A DNA stretch of 64,000 bases from Iodobacter ciconiae (GCF_003952345.1 NZ_CP034433.1:1922001-1986000), one strand, 5' to 3'. Positions 25,278-34,837 are shown, counted from the first letter of the stretch. Notes: a model not told the origin generated them from the sequence alone. Program-made: numbers and translations.

Positions 25278-27647
25278 TTAGTTACGCAGCGGCTTGTTGT
25301 TTTCCAGCATATACATGATGCGCTCTTGCGTTTTGCCGGTTTTGAGTAGCTTCATAAAACGCTCACGCTCCAGCTTCAGGATCCATTCTTCATCCACCAG
25401 AGTGCCTGCATCTACATCACCACCGGTCATGATTTCGGCGATATGGCCGGCAATCAGGTAGTCGTGCTTGGAGATAAAGCCGCCTTCCAGCATATTGATC
25501 AGCTGGCCTTTGATAGTGGCAGCGCCTGCACGGCCCGCTACAGCAAATGCTTTTGGTTTAACCGGCGCTTTGTAGCCTGATTCGCTCATGGCGCGGACTT
25601 GCGCTTTGGCCACATAGAGCAATTCATTCGGGTTAAACACAATAATGTCGGAGCTGCGCAGATAGCCGATTTGCTGGCCTTCTTCTGCACTGGTACCCAC
25701 TTTCGCCATCGCTACCGACAGGTAGTAATCTTTCAGTGCGGCAACAATATCGCCCTTCGCCTCGATTGAGGCACGCAGTGCAAATTCTTTACAACCGCCA
25801 CCAGCAGGCAAGAGACCCACACCCACTTCAACCAAGCCGATATAGGTTTCAAGGCAGGCCACAACGCGTGAGCAGTGCATCAGGAATTCGCAACCACCAC
25901 CGAAGGCATAGCCCTGAGCCGCGCCAACCACTGGCACAGCCGCATATTTAAGACGCATGCTGGCTTTTTGGAATTCGGCCACCATATTTTCGATCGAAGC
26001 AAAGTCACCCGTCATAAAGGCGGGGCCCATGCTCATCAAATCTGCACCAACCGAGAATGGCGCTTCCGGATGCCAGACCACCAAACCTGCGTAACGCTCT
26101 TCAGCGATCGTAATCGCCTGATTTACCCCGGCCAATACATCCGGGCCAATACAATGCGCCTTGGTTTTAAAGCTCAAAACAACCACATCTTCGCCAGCCT
26201 GCGCCCAGAGGCGAACGCCGTCATTTTCAAAAATGGTTTCGCCATAAAGAGGTGCAGCATCACCCACCACGGTTGGCGGGTAAAGCTGACGCTTATAAAC
26301 TGGCAAGTTAGAGCGTTGTTTCAGCGCATTATCTGCCGCGCTGTACGAGCCTTCTGGTGTATGCACAGCATCACGCGCCGCCACCCAGGCAGGCAGTGCC
26401 ACATCACCCATAACCTGGCCGGCTGCTAAGTCCGCCGCAATGGCCGCTGTAATCTCTTTCCAGCCAGCAGCTTGCCACTGCTCAAACGGGCCTTGATTCC
26501 AGCCGAAACCCCAGCGAATTGCAAAATCCACATCACGGGCATTGTCTGCAATGGTATCGAGGTGATAGCTGATGTAATGCCATACATCGCGCATGCAGGC
26601 CCAGAGGAATTGCGCTTCTGGGTGAGTGGATTCGCGCAGCGCTTTAAAGCGTGCAGCCGGATCAGTGATTTTCAGCAACGCTTTCACTTCATCGCTACCT
26701 TTTTGTCCGCCAGCAATGTATTCGCCGGTAGACGGATCAAGCATCAGTACATCACGGCCTACTTTCTTGAATACGCCAGCCTTGGTTTTTTGGCCCAAAG
26801 CGCCGTTTTCAATCAGCTTTTGCATCCAGGCCGGAACGGTAAAGTATTTGTGCCAAGGATCGGATGCCAGTTGCTCGGTCATGGTTTTAACCACATGAGC
26901 AAAGGTATCCAGGCCAACTACGTCGGCAGTACGGAAAGTAGCTGATTTCGGACGACCCAGGCGTGGGCCGGTCAGATCATCAACCACATCAAAACGGATG
27001 CCGAGGCGTTCGGCGTGATAAATCGTTGCCAGCATGGAGAACACACCAATGCGGTTGGCAACAAAGTTAGGCGTGTCTTTAGCGCGTACTACGCCCTTGC
27101 CCATACGGGTAACAAGAAAGCTTTCCAGCGCGTCCATCATGGCAGGGTTAGTCTGGGAGTCGGCAATCAACTCAACCAGATACATATAGCGTGGCGGATT
27201 AAAAAAATGAATACCACAGAAACGACTACGCAATTGCTCAGGCACACCGCCCGCCAGCGAATTAATCGATAAGCCGGAAGTATTGGATGCCAGAATAGCG
27301 TGCGGTGCTACAAACGGGGCAATCTTGGCATATAAATCGAGTTTCCAATCCAGGCGTTCAGCAATCGCCTCGATAATTAAATCGCAACCTTTTAATTTTT
27401 CCAAATCAGAACCGTAATTAGCGGGCTCAATATGGTCCGCGCGCATAAGCGACGCTAAAGGCGACGGTTTCATTTTTTTAAGATTTGCAATTGCCTTTGT
27501 TGCAATGCCATTTGCATCACCTTCTTTGGCTGGCAAATCAAATAAAACGGTTTTAATTCCCGCATTGGCAAGATGGGCAGCAATTTGCGCTCCCATAACG
27601 CCCGCGCCGAGAACGGCAACCTGACGGATATGCACGGTATTGGCCAT
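25278..27647 (-). CDS. 3-hydroxyacyl-CoA dehydrogenase / enoyl-CoA hydratase (FadB/FadN-like)
   Basis: A 789-residue bifunctional beta-oxidation enzyme. The NAD-binding 3-hydroxyacyl-CoA dehydrogenase domain comes first (VAVLGAGVMGAQIAAHLANAG, about residues 10-30; FCGIHFFNPPRYMYLVELI; GVVRAKDTPNFVANRIG). An enoyl-CoA hydratase/crotonase domain follows at about 480-720 (VVGAAQGYAFGGGCEFLMHC, the oxyanion-hole glycines). This domain order is the reverse of E. coli FadB and matches the FadN type. Between fadL upstream (84 bp) and the thiolase downstream, it forms the core of a fatty-acid degradation unit. Confidence 0.93.
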   Translation of the reverse strand: MANTVHIRQVAVLGAGVMGAQIAAHLANAGIKTVLFDLPAKEGDANGIATKAIANLKKMKPSPLASLMRADHIEPANYGSDLEKLKGCDLIIEAIAERLDWKLDLYAKIAPFVAPHAILASNTSGLSINSLAGGVPEQLRSRFCGIHFFNPPRYMYLVELIADSQTNPAMMDALESFLVTRMGKGVVRAKDTPNFVANRIGVFSMLATIYHAERLGIRFDVVDDLTGPRLGRPKSATFRTADVVGLDTFAHVVKTMTEQLASDPWHKYFTVPAWMQKLIENGALGQKTKAGVFKKVGRDVLMLDPSTGEYIAGGQKGSDEVKALLKITDPAARFKALRESTHPEAQFLWACMRDVWHYISYHLDTIADNARDVDFAIRWGFGWNQGPFEQWQAAGWKEITAAIAADLAAGQVMGDVALPAWVAARDAVHTPEGSYSAADNALKQRSNLPVYKRQLYPPTVVGDAAPLYGETIFENDGVRLWAQAGEDVVVLSFKTKAHCIGPDVLAGVNQAITIAEERYAGLVVWHPEAPFSVGADLMSMGPAFMTGDFASIENMVAEFQKASMRLKYAAVPVVGAAQGYAFGGGCEFLMHCSRVVACLETYIGLVEVGVGLLPAGGGCKEFALRASIEAKGDIVAALKDYYLSVAMAKVGTSAEEGQQIGYLRSSDIIVFNPNELLYVAKAQVRAMSESGYKAPVKPKAFAVAGRAGAATIKGQLINMLEGGFISKHDYLIAGHIAEIMTGGDVDAGTLVDEEWILKLERERFMKLLKTGKTQERIMYMLENNKPLRN

Positions 27648-27673
27648 GTTTAGCCTCGCTAAAAGGAAAGAAA

Positions 27674-27721
27674 GGGCGGCGAAAGCCGCCCGGAGTCACG
27701 AAACCCTCCCCAAAGGGAGGG
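27674..27721 (-). terminator. Pair of hairpins downstream of fadL
   Basis: Two stems in tandem: GGGCGGC/GCCGCCC with GAAA loop (27674-27691) and CCCTCCC/GGGAGGG with CAAA loop (27704-27721). On the minus strand the second stem to be transcribed is followed by a T-rich tract (TTTCTTTCCTTTT). It may attenuate read-through from fadL into the FadB-type gene rather than end it fully. Confidence 0.6.
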
Positions 27722-27731
27722 ATAAAACGAA

Positions 27732-29039
27732 TTAGAAGCGGTAATTCAATTGTGCACCAAATACATTGGCGTATGCAGACACATCAGCATTAGTCATTAC
27801 GCTATTGCTTCCATCTTTATTAGCCATACTTGTATTTTTAAAATCTACATAGGCATAAGCTACATCCACAGACATATTCTTGTCGATCACATAATTAAAC
27901 CCGGTAGAGAACCAAATACGATCGCTATCTGGCAAATTGGCAATACGATATTTAGCCTGATCGGCCGGTGATTGATCAAAAGCCAAACCAAAGCGTAATT
28001 TTAATGGATCACTATATTGATAGCTCAAGCCCAAAGAGAAGCGATCCGTATCGCGCCATTTTTGTTCTACATCAGCCATAAATCCTGCATCTGTTTTAAG
28101 AATTAAATCCTGAAACTTGGAATGCCAGGTATGTGTCCAATCGCCGGTTAGTGCGAATTGGCTATTTAATTTTTTATAAAAATTAAGCGAAAATGAATCC
28201 GGTGTTTCTAAATCAACCGTGCCATTTGAATTTAACAGTTTGGCCCCCACAGCGACGCCGGGAGGAAACACACCAGGCACAGTAAACTTAGCATCGCCCT
28301 CCAGGGTATGACTCAGGCTAGAGCGGTATGCAGCACCAAAGCGCAATGTGTCGTCTACCTTCCAGGTTGCGCCCAAATTAAAGCCGTAAGACCAGTCATC
28401 GCCTTCGTAATCCATGGAACCATCGAGCGCCGGGCTGGAAAAACCACCAACAGTGGCCTTACCACCTAAATCGATCATCTTTTTATAACGAGCTTTCATA
28501 TACTGGGCCGTCACGCCTGCACCCACAGAAAACTGCTCGTTAATTTTGTAAGCCACCGAAGGGTTAATCGCCAAAGTCATTAACTCCAGATCGGTGCCGT
28601 TATAGCGACCAATCCATTTGTCATCAAAATTGGTTTTATCCCCAAAAGGCACAAACATCGCCAAGCCCACAAACAACTGTTCATTCACCTGATGAGTGAT
28701 ATATGTTTGTGGCACGACAACAGGCCCGGTCGCCGTACCACCATCATTACCAGTAACAGTCTTGCCACGACTGTTAGTCGCATTCATATTTGAGAAGCTG
28801 ATATGTGGATCGACCACAATCAGAGCACCAGAAATATTGGTCCCCGGTAAATTAGTCATCCCGGCAGGATTGTAAAACAATACGGTAGCGTCTTCTGCCT
28901 CTGCAGCATTTGAAATAGCAACACCTTGTGCGCTAACACTTTGAGTGCCAAAGTGATAACCGGATGCCAGCCCATTGCCGGCTAAAAATAAGCTTGCCAC
29001 ACCTAAAGTACGAATTGCCATACGAATAGTTCCAGACAT
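27732..29039 (-). CDS. fadL: Outer-membrane long-chain fatty acid transporter FadL
   Basis: A 435-residue outer-membrane barrel of the FadL/OMPP1 family. A signal peptide ends in GNGLASG. The mature N-terminus GYHFGTQSVSAQGVAISNAAEAEDATVLFYNPAGMTNLPG is the family's plug region with the NPAGM motif. The protein ends in a barrel strand, VFGAQLNYRF. It imports long-chain fatty acids across the outer membrane. It is first of the unit fadL-fadB-type-thiolase. A near-match to a PsrA-like operator lies about 180 bp upstream. Confidence 0.93.
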   Translation of the reverse strand: MSGTIRMAIRTLGVASLFLAGNGLASGYHFGTQSVSAQGVAISNAAEAEDATVLFYNPAGMTNLPGTNISGALIVVDPHISFSNMNATNSRGKTVTGNDGGTATGPVVVPQTYITHQVNEQLFVGLAMFVPFGDKTNFDDKWIGRYNGTDLELMTLAINPSVAYKINEQFSVGAGVTAQYMKARYKKMIDLGGKATVGGFSSPALDGSMDYEGDDWSYGFNLGATWKVDDTLRFGAAYRSSLSHTLEGDAKFTVPGVFPPGVAVGAKLLNSNGTVDLETPDSFSLNFYKKLNSQFALTGDWTHTWHSKFQDLILKTDAGFMADVEQKWRDTDRFSLGLSYQYSDPLKLRFGLAFDQSPADQAKYRIANLPDSDRIWFSTGFNYVIDKNMSVDVAYAYVDFKNTSMANKDGSNSVMTNADVSAYANVFGAQLNYRF

Positions 29040-29215
29040 CGTCTATCTCCTACTGTGGCCAGTGGCCTGTGGTTTAATCCTAAGTAGTCAATCTGCAACA
29101 AACCCCAAGTACTTTATTGGTACTTTCACAAAAGGTAAACTCCCCCTACTTATACCTGTAGTTCCGGAGCCGTTTTAACTTAGGTTTCAAATAATAACGC
29201 AAACTTATTTTTATT

Positions 29216-29229
29216 CAAACGTCTGTTTT
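29216..29229. promoter_or_regulatory. Possible second PsrA-like operator upstream of fadL
   Basis: CAAAC-GTCT-GTTTT resembles the (G/C)AAAC-N2-4-GTTT(G/C) pattern known for Pseudomonas PsrA, with one mismatch at the last base. It lies in the fadE-fadL gap. Weak on its own; considered because of the perfect site upstream of the TetR gene. Confidence 0.4.
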
Positions 29230-29273
29230 GGCGCATTAGGGATTTCATCAGAAGATGAAATCCCCCTGCTTTT

Positions 29274-31823
29274 TTACGATACTGAAGGTATTTCTGTTGC
29301 TATTTTTACACTTTCTTGACTAACGGGCTTAGCTGATGCCGCGTAATTACTGACGAAAGCCTGATTCAAAATATCGCGATGAATAGCATTGTCATCAGAA
29401 GTGCTTAAGGTTGAATCAAAATCATCCACCATAATCACTTCACGGCGCAGGCGGCGGGCTCGCTCTACCTCAGCAAACTCCGCTGCAGAAATCAAACCAG
29501 TGCTTTGTGCTTCCAGAAGGCGTTCAGAAGCAGTGATGCTCTTTAGACTGCCTTTACGCTGTGCATTACGCAGTTTCCCTTCCAGCGCTTCAGTATCAAT
29601 CACCGCTTTCAGAGCATGCTCCAGCACCCCTACAGAATCACTCTCGTCTTTAGAGCGATACATATACTGGGTCAGGCGATCGCGCGCTGCTGATGGCTCC
29701 ATCAGCAAACGGGCAATCTTAGTCCCATCACGATCTGTTGCAGCTTTCAAGCTCAGGCCCAGCGGGAACACCAAGCTGCGCATCAAAAACGCCAGTGCAC
29801 GGCTTGGGTGATTGGCCATAAAGCCATCCATTGCAACCTGGCAATCATAAAGTGCCGAATCAACGGCCCAAGCCACAAGTGGCAAGTCTTCTTTAGGTGC
29901 GCCGTCATCGTTAAATTTCTTTAACGCTGCAGTCGCAATGTAAAGGCCCGACAACATATCGCCCAAACGCGCCGATAGTTTTTCGCGGAACTTCAGACTG
30001 CCACCCAATGAGGCCATCCCCATATCAGCCAGAAATGCAAAGGCAGAAGAGAAACGAACCACATTGCGATAACGCTGAGCCATTGCGCCGGATTTTGGCG
30101 AGCCTACCAATTTGGCGCCGGTTAAGCCCATTACAAAAGCACGCACCGCATTGGATACGGCAAAGCCAATATGGCCAATCACTGCAGTATCAAACGCAGG
30201 CAAATCTTTATTCATTGCCGCGCGTAATTCAGTCAGTACAAAAGGATGGCAACGAATTGCGCCCTGACCAAAGATAATCATGCTGCGGGTTAAGATGTTT
30301 GCACCTTCAACCGTGATAGCCACCGGAATCGCACCATAAGCACCGGCCAGATAGTTACGCGGGCCGGTACAAACGGCCTTACCACCATGCACATCCATTG
30401 CATCATTAATCACCTTACGCATGCGCTCGGTATTGTGATATTTCAGGATACCGGACAATACAGATGGTTTTTCGCCCATGTCCAGGCCAGACAAAGCCAG
30501 ACGCTGTGCAGCATCCATCTGGTAAGTCATACCACCGATACGGCCCAGTGCTTCATCCACACCTTCAAAGCGGCCGATCGATAAACCAAACTGATTACGG
30601 ATACGCGAGTAAGCACCGGTGGTGTACGAGGACACCATGCCGGACGCTACCGACATTGCAGGCAGAGAAATACAGCGGCCTACCGATAAACATTCAACCA
30701 GCATGCGCCAGCCCTGGCCAACGTAATCCTTGCCACCGATTACCCAGTCCAGCGGAATAAATACATCCTTACCCCAGTTCGGACCATTTTGGAACACAGC
30801 CGTACCCGGATAATGCCGGCGGCCGATATGCACACCTTCATGCTCGGTAGGAATCAGCGCACAGGTGATGCCGATGTCTTCTTTATCACTCAAAAGATGC
30901 TCGGGATCGTAAAGCTTGAATGCCATACCGAGCACCGTTGCGATCGGACCCAGTGTGATATAACGCTTTTCCCAGGTTAAGCGAATACCCAGCACATTAT
31001 CATGATGAATACCGGTACGCGGATCGGTATAGCTACCGCGGCAGACCTTACCAAAGTCCGGAATACCACCTGCATCCGATCCTGCATCAGGGCTCGTTAA
31101 TGCAAAGCAGGGAATATCTATTCCTTTGGCCAGACGAGGTAAGTAATAGTTTTTTTGCTCATCCGTGCCATAGTGCTGAAGCAGCTCGCCAGGCCCTAGT
31201 GAGTTTGGCACCATCACCGACACAGCTGCAGAACCGGAGCGCGTAGCAATCTTGGTAACGACACGGGCGTGTGCGGTGTTACTAAACTCTTTACCGCCGT
31301 ACTTTTTCTTGATGATCATACCCAGGAAACCCTGGTCTTTAATAAACTGCCATGTTTCAGGCGGCAGATCTTTATGCTGGGTAGAGATTTTCCAGTCATC
31401 CAGCATCGCACAAAGCTGCTCGGTCGGGCCTTCAAGGAAAGCCTGCTCTTCTGGTGTTAAAACAGCTTGCGGAATCGCATGCAGGCGATCGAAATCTGGC
31501 TTACCCGAAAACAGATCACGATCCCACCATACCGTACCGGCATCAACCGCTTCTTGCTCGGTTTGTGACATGGCTGGTGTAATCTTACGAAACACACTAA
31601 ACATCGGGCCGGTTAAAACAGCGCGGCGGATCAATTTAATGTTGATCAGTGCCAGCACCACAGCAACAACAATTAAAATGCTGACCGACATCGCCGAAGT
31701 TTTAACCCCTATAGCAGTCGCCGCTAAAAACAATAGGGAACTAAGCCAAAGTGGAGCGCGCCAGTACGCAAGGAGCAAAAACGCACCAAAAATTGGTAAT
31801 AGATGTAGCAATACGTTAGTCAT
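29274..31823 (-). CDS. fadE: Membrane-associated acyl-CoA dehydrogenase FadE
   Basis: An 849-residue acyl-CoA dehydrogenase of the long FadE type (about 800 residues rather than the usual 380). The N-terminus has two or three hydrophobic helices within residues 1-65. The dehydrogenase core follows (about 130-520): FALTSPDAGSDAGGIPDFG, GIRLTWEKRYITLGPIATVLGMAFKLYDPE and the C-terminal DUF1974 region ending in IATEIPSVS. It performs the first oxidation of beta-oxidation. It lies 12 bp downstream of the TetR gene on the same strand, so both are controlled from the operator upstream of the regulator. Confidence 0.94.
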   Translation of the reverse strand: MTNVLLHLLPIFGAFLLLAYWRAPLWLSSLLFLAATAIGVKTSAMSVSILIVVAVVLALINIKLIRRAVLTGPMFSVFRKITPAMSQTEQEAVDAGTVWWDRDLFSGKPDFDRLHAIPQAVLTPEEQAFLEGPTEQLCAMLDDWKISTQHKDLPPETWQFIKDQGFLGMIIKKKYGGKEFSNTAHARVVTKIATRSGSAAVSVMVPNSLGPGELLQHYGTDEQKNYYLPRLAKGIDIPCFALTSPDAGSDAGGIPDFGKVCRGSYTDPRTGIHHDNVLGIRLTWEKRYITLGPIATVLGMAFKLYDPEHLLSDKEDIGITCALIPTEHEGVHIGRRHYPGTAVFQNGPNWGKDVFIPLDWVIGGKDYVGQGWRMLVECLSVGRCISLPAMSVASGMVSSYTTGAYSRIRNQFGLSIGRFEGVDEALGRIGGMTYQMDAAQRLALSGLDMGEKPSVLSGILKYHNTERMRKVINDAMDVHGGKAVCTGPRNYLAGAYGAIPVAITVEGANILTRSMIIFGQGAIRCHPFVLTELRAAMNKDLPAFDTAVIGHIGFAVSNAVRAFVMGLTGAKLVGSPKSGAMAQRYRNVVRFSSAFAFLADMGMASLGGSLKFREKLSARLGDMLSGLYIATAALKKFNDDGAPKEDLPLVAWAVDSALYDCQVAMDGFMANHPSRALAFLMRSLVFPLGLSLKAATDRDGTKIARLLMEPSAARDRLTQYMYRSKDESDSVGVLEHALKAVIDTEALEGKLRNAQRKGSLKSITASERLLEAQSTGLISAAEFAEVERARRLRREVIMVDDFDSTLSTSDDNAIHRDILNQAFVSNYAASAKPVSQESVKIATEIPSVS

Positions 31824-31835
31824 GACCGTCTCCAG

Positions 31836-32483
31836 TTATTGGGCAGCTGGCGCATTCAAGCCAGCACAGATAAAAGGCATTAACATTCGAACCACCAATG
31901 CGGGATCTCGGGCATTGACGAGTGAGCTTTCGGTAAATAAACGTAAAACATTATTACCAGCGAATGCATTAAACATAGCACTGGATAAAAAATGAAAACG
32001 CCATTGCACTTCTAATTCAGATAAATGTGGTAAAGCCCGCCCTAATGCTGCTAAATACCGCCGGGTTAATTCACCATATCGTTGTGGCATTGTTGCTTTT
32101 AATTCCGGGTGAGGCTCGACAAAAGTACGAGCCACCAGGCGTACAAATAATAAACCGCCGTATTGTGGATTTCTTCCCATTTCTAAAGAGGCCATTACAA
32201 ATGCTTCTGCAATTTGATCTGCAGTTGGAATTGCAATGTTTTGCTCTAATTCTTCGAGTTTACCCAATAACAACCGGGCAAATGGCTCGGCCCGGCGTTC
32301 AAATACCGCACGAAATAAACCGTCTTTAGAGTGGTAATAGTAATTAACCGCGGCAATATTGACCCGGGCCGATTGTGTAATCATGCGCATGGACGTGGCA
32401 TCAAAGCCATGCTCAACAAAAAGAGGCTCGGCTGCATCTAAAATGCGGTTTGCTGTATCTTGTGCCTTGACCGATTCGACCAC
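31836..32483 (-). CDS. TetR-family regulator, PsrA-like, of fatty-acid degradation
   Basis: A 215-residue TetR protein. The helix-turn-helix covers about residues 11-57: ANRILDAAEPLFVEHGFDATSMRMITQSARVNIAAVNYYYHSKDGLF. The C-terminal ligand domain (RYLAALGRALPHLSELEVQWRFHFL) is like that of PsrA/FadR-type acyl-CoA sensors. It is co-transcribed with fadE, 12 bp downstream. A perfect palindrome with the PsrA-type core lies 36 bp upstream of its start, which points to autorepression and repression of fadE relieved by long-chain acyl-CoA or fatty acid. Confidence 0.88.
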   Translation of the reverse strand: MVESVKAQDTANRILDAAEPLFVEHGFDATSMRMITQSARVNIAAVNYYYHSKDGLFRAVFERRAEPFARLLLGKLEELEQNIAIPTADQIAEAFVMASLEMGRNPQYGGLLFVRLVARTFVEPHPELKATMPQRYGELTRRYLAALGRALPHLSELEVQWRFHFLSSAMFNAFAGNNVLRLFTESSLVNARDPALVVRMLMPFICAGLNAPAAQ

Positions 32484-32518
32484 GTTACAACTCCTGCTGG
32501 GTGTAGTTGATTTAGGAC

Positions 32519-32542
32519 AATTTCAAACGACCGTTTGAAATT
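32519..32542. promoter_or_regulatory. Operator palindrome for the TetR regulator
   Basis: A perfect inverted repeat with 11-bp arms (AATTTCAAACG and CGTTTGAAATT) around a 2-bp centre AC, 36-59 bp upstream of the TetR start codon. The core CAAAC-GACC-GTTTG exactly fits the published PsrA motif (G/C)AAAC-N2-4-GTTT(G/C). Confidence 0.88.
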
Positions 32543-32633
32543 ATAAGAAGTTGAGGTCTATGTCAAGCCAAGACACAAAAATAATGGAAAACCCCTAGCG
32601 TTTCGATCTATCAATACAACACATTACTTTCTT

Positions 32634-33017
32634 TTAACTTTCTAAAATATCACCATCAACGTAATACCAAGAGTTATCTTCAAAAACAAAACAACTCTTT
32701 TCATGTAATTTCCAAGCTTTTCCAGCAATTTTATAACGCGCAATAAACTCTACTTCAGCGTGTAAAAGATCGGACTGAGTGTTTTTAACTTTCAAGCCCA
32801 GCCAGCGCACCGGCTCTTCATCGGCAAGGCTTACAGGCCTGGTAGAGGTATGCCATGTTTTCATCAGGTAATCGTACAAATTCAGCACAAACGCGCTATA
32901 GCGTGAGCGCATTAATTGCTCAGCAGTCTCTGCAGCAAGCCCCTGATGAAAAGGCCCGCAACACTTGGCATAAACCCGCCCGCTATCACAGGGGCAATTC
33001 ACATCTTTCACCTTCAC
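32634..33017 (-). CDS. ychJ: YchJ-family SEC-C motif protein
   Basis: A 127-residue member of the UPF0225/YchJ family. The N-terminal SEC-C zinc motif is CPCDSGRVYAKCCGPFHQG (about residues 8-26), followed by the conserved AETAEQLMRSRYSAFVLNLYDYLMKTWH and a NTF2-like domain with VEFIARYKIAGKAWKLHEKSCFVFEDNSWYYVDG. Function of the family is unknown. An intact IS5-type element sits 47 bp upstream of the start codon, so the original promoter has probably been displaced. Confidence 0.92.
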   Translation of the reverse strand: MKVKDVNCPCDSGRVYAKCCGPFHQGLAAETAEQLMRSRYSAFVLNLYDYLMKTWHTSTRPVSLADEEPVRWLGLKVKNTQSDLLHAEVEFIARYKIAGKAWKLHEKSCFVFEDNSWYYVDGDILES

Positions 33018-33063
33018 AACTCCCGTCCAAAATACTCATACGAAAAAATATTGGCGCATCATA

Positions 33064-33926
33064 CTAGGGTCTGTTGACGTTTCAAGCTAAAGTCATGCAA
33101 TGACGGATGCAAACCCGCAGAATTCAGGTTCCTACACCATTTCCCCTACAGGTTTGCGATGCCCCGATTAATGCTCAGTAACGAGCTTTGGTCGAAGCTA
33201 GAAAAGATTCTGCTTCAACACACCATTTACAACAAGCCTGATTTACGAATTACCGTCGAAGGAATGTTTTACCGCATGCGCGTTGGCTGCCCGTGGCGGG
33301 ATTTACCCAGCGCCTTTGGTGAATGGAATTCAGTCTATAAACGCTTTAATGCTTGGTCTGTAGCTGGGAAATGGCTCAATATTTTCAAAGCCTTACTGAT
33401 CGACCCCGATTTTGAATGGGTATTCATTGATGGTAGCTATGCCAAGGCGCATCAACACAGCGCCGGGGCGGCCAGCGATCAATCTGAAGCGATTGGCAAA
33501 AGCCGTGCAGGGAACACCAGCAAAATTCATTTGGCGGTAGATGCTTATGGTTTGCCGATTGCCTTCGAAATTACCGGAGGCGAGATTAATGATTGTACTG
33601 CCGCCCCAGAGCTGATTGCCCAACTGCCTTCAGCCGAAGTGATCATCGCAGATAAGGGGTACGATAGTGAGTACCTTCGAGGACTGATTTCTGCGCAGGG
33701 TGCGCGATCAGTGATTCCCAGAAAACGTAATTCAATCAAAGGGAATGTGGATCTAGATCGTGGGCTGTATTGCTATCGACATTTGGTCGAGAATGCTTTT
33801 GCGCGATTGAAGCATTACCGCGCAGTGGCATTCCGATATGACAAGTTGAAGCGAAATTATGAAAGTGTCATAGCCATGGCGTGCGCATTTTTATGGCTAC
33901 CGATGTGAAACGTCAACAGACCCTAG
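33064..33926 (+). mobile_element. Complete IS5-family insertion sequence
   Basis: The 855-bp element (33068-33922) has perfect 17-bp terminal inverted repeats, GGTCTGTTGACGTTTCA and its complement, and is flanked by the 4-bp direct repeat CTAG at 33064-33067 and 33923-33926, the target type usual for the IS5 family. It carries one uninterrupted transposase gene. It lies between ychJ and the HAD gene. Intact ends, duplication and ORF suggest a recent or active insertion. Confidence 0.95.
33159..33908 (+). CDS. IS5-family DDE transposase
   Basis: A single 249-residue ORF. The N-terminal DUF4096-type domain shows MFYRMRVGCPWRDLPSAFGEWNSVYKRFNAW (about 36-66). The DDE catalytic residues are Asp91 (FIDGSYAKAHQH), Asp165 (IADKGYDSEYL) and Glu211 (LVENAFARLKHYRAVAFRYDKL). 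No frameshift is needed, unlike many IS427-group relatives that split the gene. The C-terminus ends within 15 bp of the right inverted repeat. Confidence 0.95.
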   Translation: MPRLMLSNELWSKLEKILLQHTIYNKPDLRITVEGMFYRMRVGCPWRDLPSAFGEWNSVYKRFNAWSVAGKWLNIFKALLIDPDFEWVFIDGSYAKAHQHSAGAASDQSEAIGKSRAGNTSKIHLAVDAYGLPIAFEITGGEINDCTAAPELIAQLPSAEVIIADKGYDSEYLRGLISAQGARSVIPRKRNSIKGNVDLDRGLYCYRHLVENAFARLKHYRAVAFRYDKLKRNYESVIAMACAFLWLPM

Positions 33927-34026
33927 GCAATAAGCTCTATCTTCAAATGTTGCCGTAATAATACATAGCCCCGCAGACTGTACTCTGGCGTAACATAGAC
34001 TCCTTTTTTACGCAGAGAGCCCTTCT

Positions 34027-34692
34027 ATGTATCTGACATCCAAACCCCAGGCAGCCTTGTTTGATATGGACGGACTGATGCTGGACAGCGAAAGCATCGG
34101 TGTTGAATGCTGGGCCATCGCGGCAGCTTCACTGGACATAGACATGCCCCGGGCTTTGATCATCGGCATGATCGGCATGCACTCTGGAAAAACAGATATT
34201 TATCTGCAGGAACACCTAGGCAGCCATGCCCCCATTGCAGAACTGCGCGCTGCCTGCCATACCCTTTATATGGAGCGTACCCAAGAACCCATTGCGCATC
34301 GCCCTGGCCTCACGGAGATCCTGGACTGGCTGGAAGCTCAGCACATTCCCAAAGCGGTCTGTACTTCTACCCGCCGCAGTATTGCCGAACATCATTTACG
34401 GGCAGCAGGTATCTGGTCCCGTTTCGAATTTGCCATTTGTGGTGATGAAGTCACCCACCCCAAACCAGCTCCCGAAATCTATCAAAAAGCAGCGGCAGCC
34501 TTTCATCTGCCACCGGAAGCTTGCATCGTGCTGGAAGATTCTGATTTTGGCGTACAGGCAGCTCATCAGGCAGGATGCAAAATTATTATGATTCCGGATC
34601 TGCGCCCGCCATCACTCCATTCTCTGGCCCTCAACATCCCGATCCTGGGTTCGCTATCAGAGGCCAGAGATTTACTCATACTGACGGTTTAA
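34027..34692 (+). CDS. HAD-superfamily phosphatase (beta-phosphoglucomutase-like)
   Basis: A 221-residue HAD hydrolase of subfamily IA. Motif I is LFDMDGLMLDSE with nucleophile Asp13 and acid/base Asp15. Motif II is VCTSTRRSIAEHHL, motif III is the Lys in HPKPAPEIY, and motif IV is VLEDSDFGVQAAHQAGC. The cap domain lies between residues about 20 and 90. The Asp-x-Asp-Gly-Leu/Val-x-x-Asp-Ser-Glu start is shared with beta-phosphoglucomutase and GPH-type sugar phosphatases; the substrate is not determined. It is a single gene with its own terminator. Confidence 0.9.
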   Translation: MYLTSKPQAALFDMDGLMLDSESIGVECWAIAAASLDIDMPRALIIGMIGMHSGKTDIYLQEHLGSHAPIAELRAACHTLYMERTQEPIAHRPGLTEILDWLEAQHIPKAVCTSTRRSIAEHHLRAAGIWSRFEFAICGDEVTHPKPAPEIYQKAAAAFHLPPEACIVLEDSDFGVQAAHQAGCKIIMIPDLRPPSLHSLALNIPILGSLSEARDLLILTV

Positions 34693-34724
34693 TCCACCAT
34701 ACTTAAAAAAAAACCCAAAAAAAA

Positions 34725-34749
34725 GCCTGATTCATTCAGGCCATTTCTT
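34725..34749 (+). terminator. Terminator of the HAD gene
   Basis: Stem GCCTGA/TCAGGC with a 5-bp loop, followed by CATTTCTTTTT, 35 bp after the stop codon. Confidence 0.75.
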
Positions 34750-34837
34750 TTTGCAAACTCAAAATAAAAAAATAGAATCCTTAATGACCGCTCAAAATCG
34801 GTTGCCCAAAATACAATCCATCTTAAGGGAAGAATGC

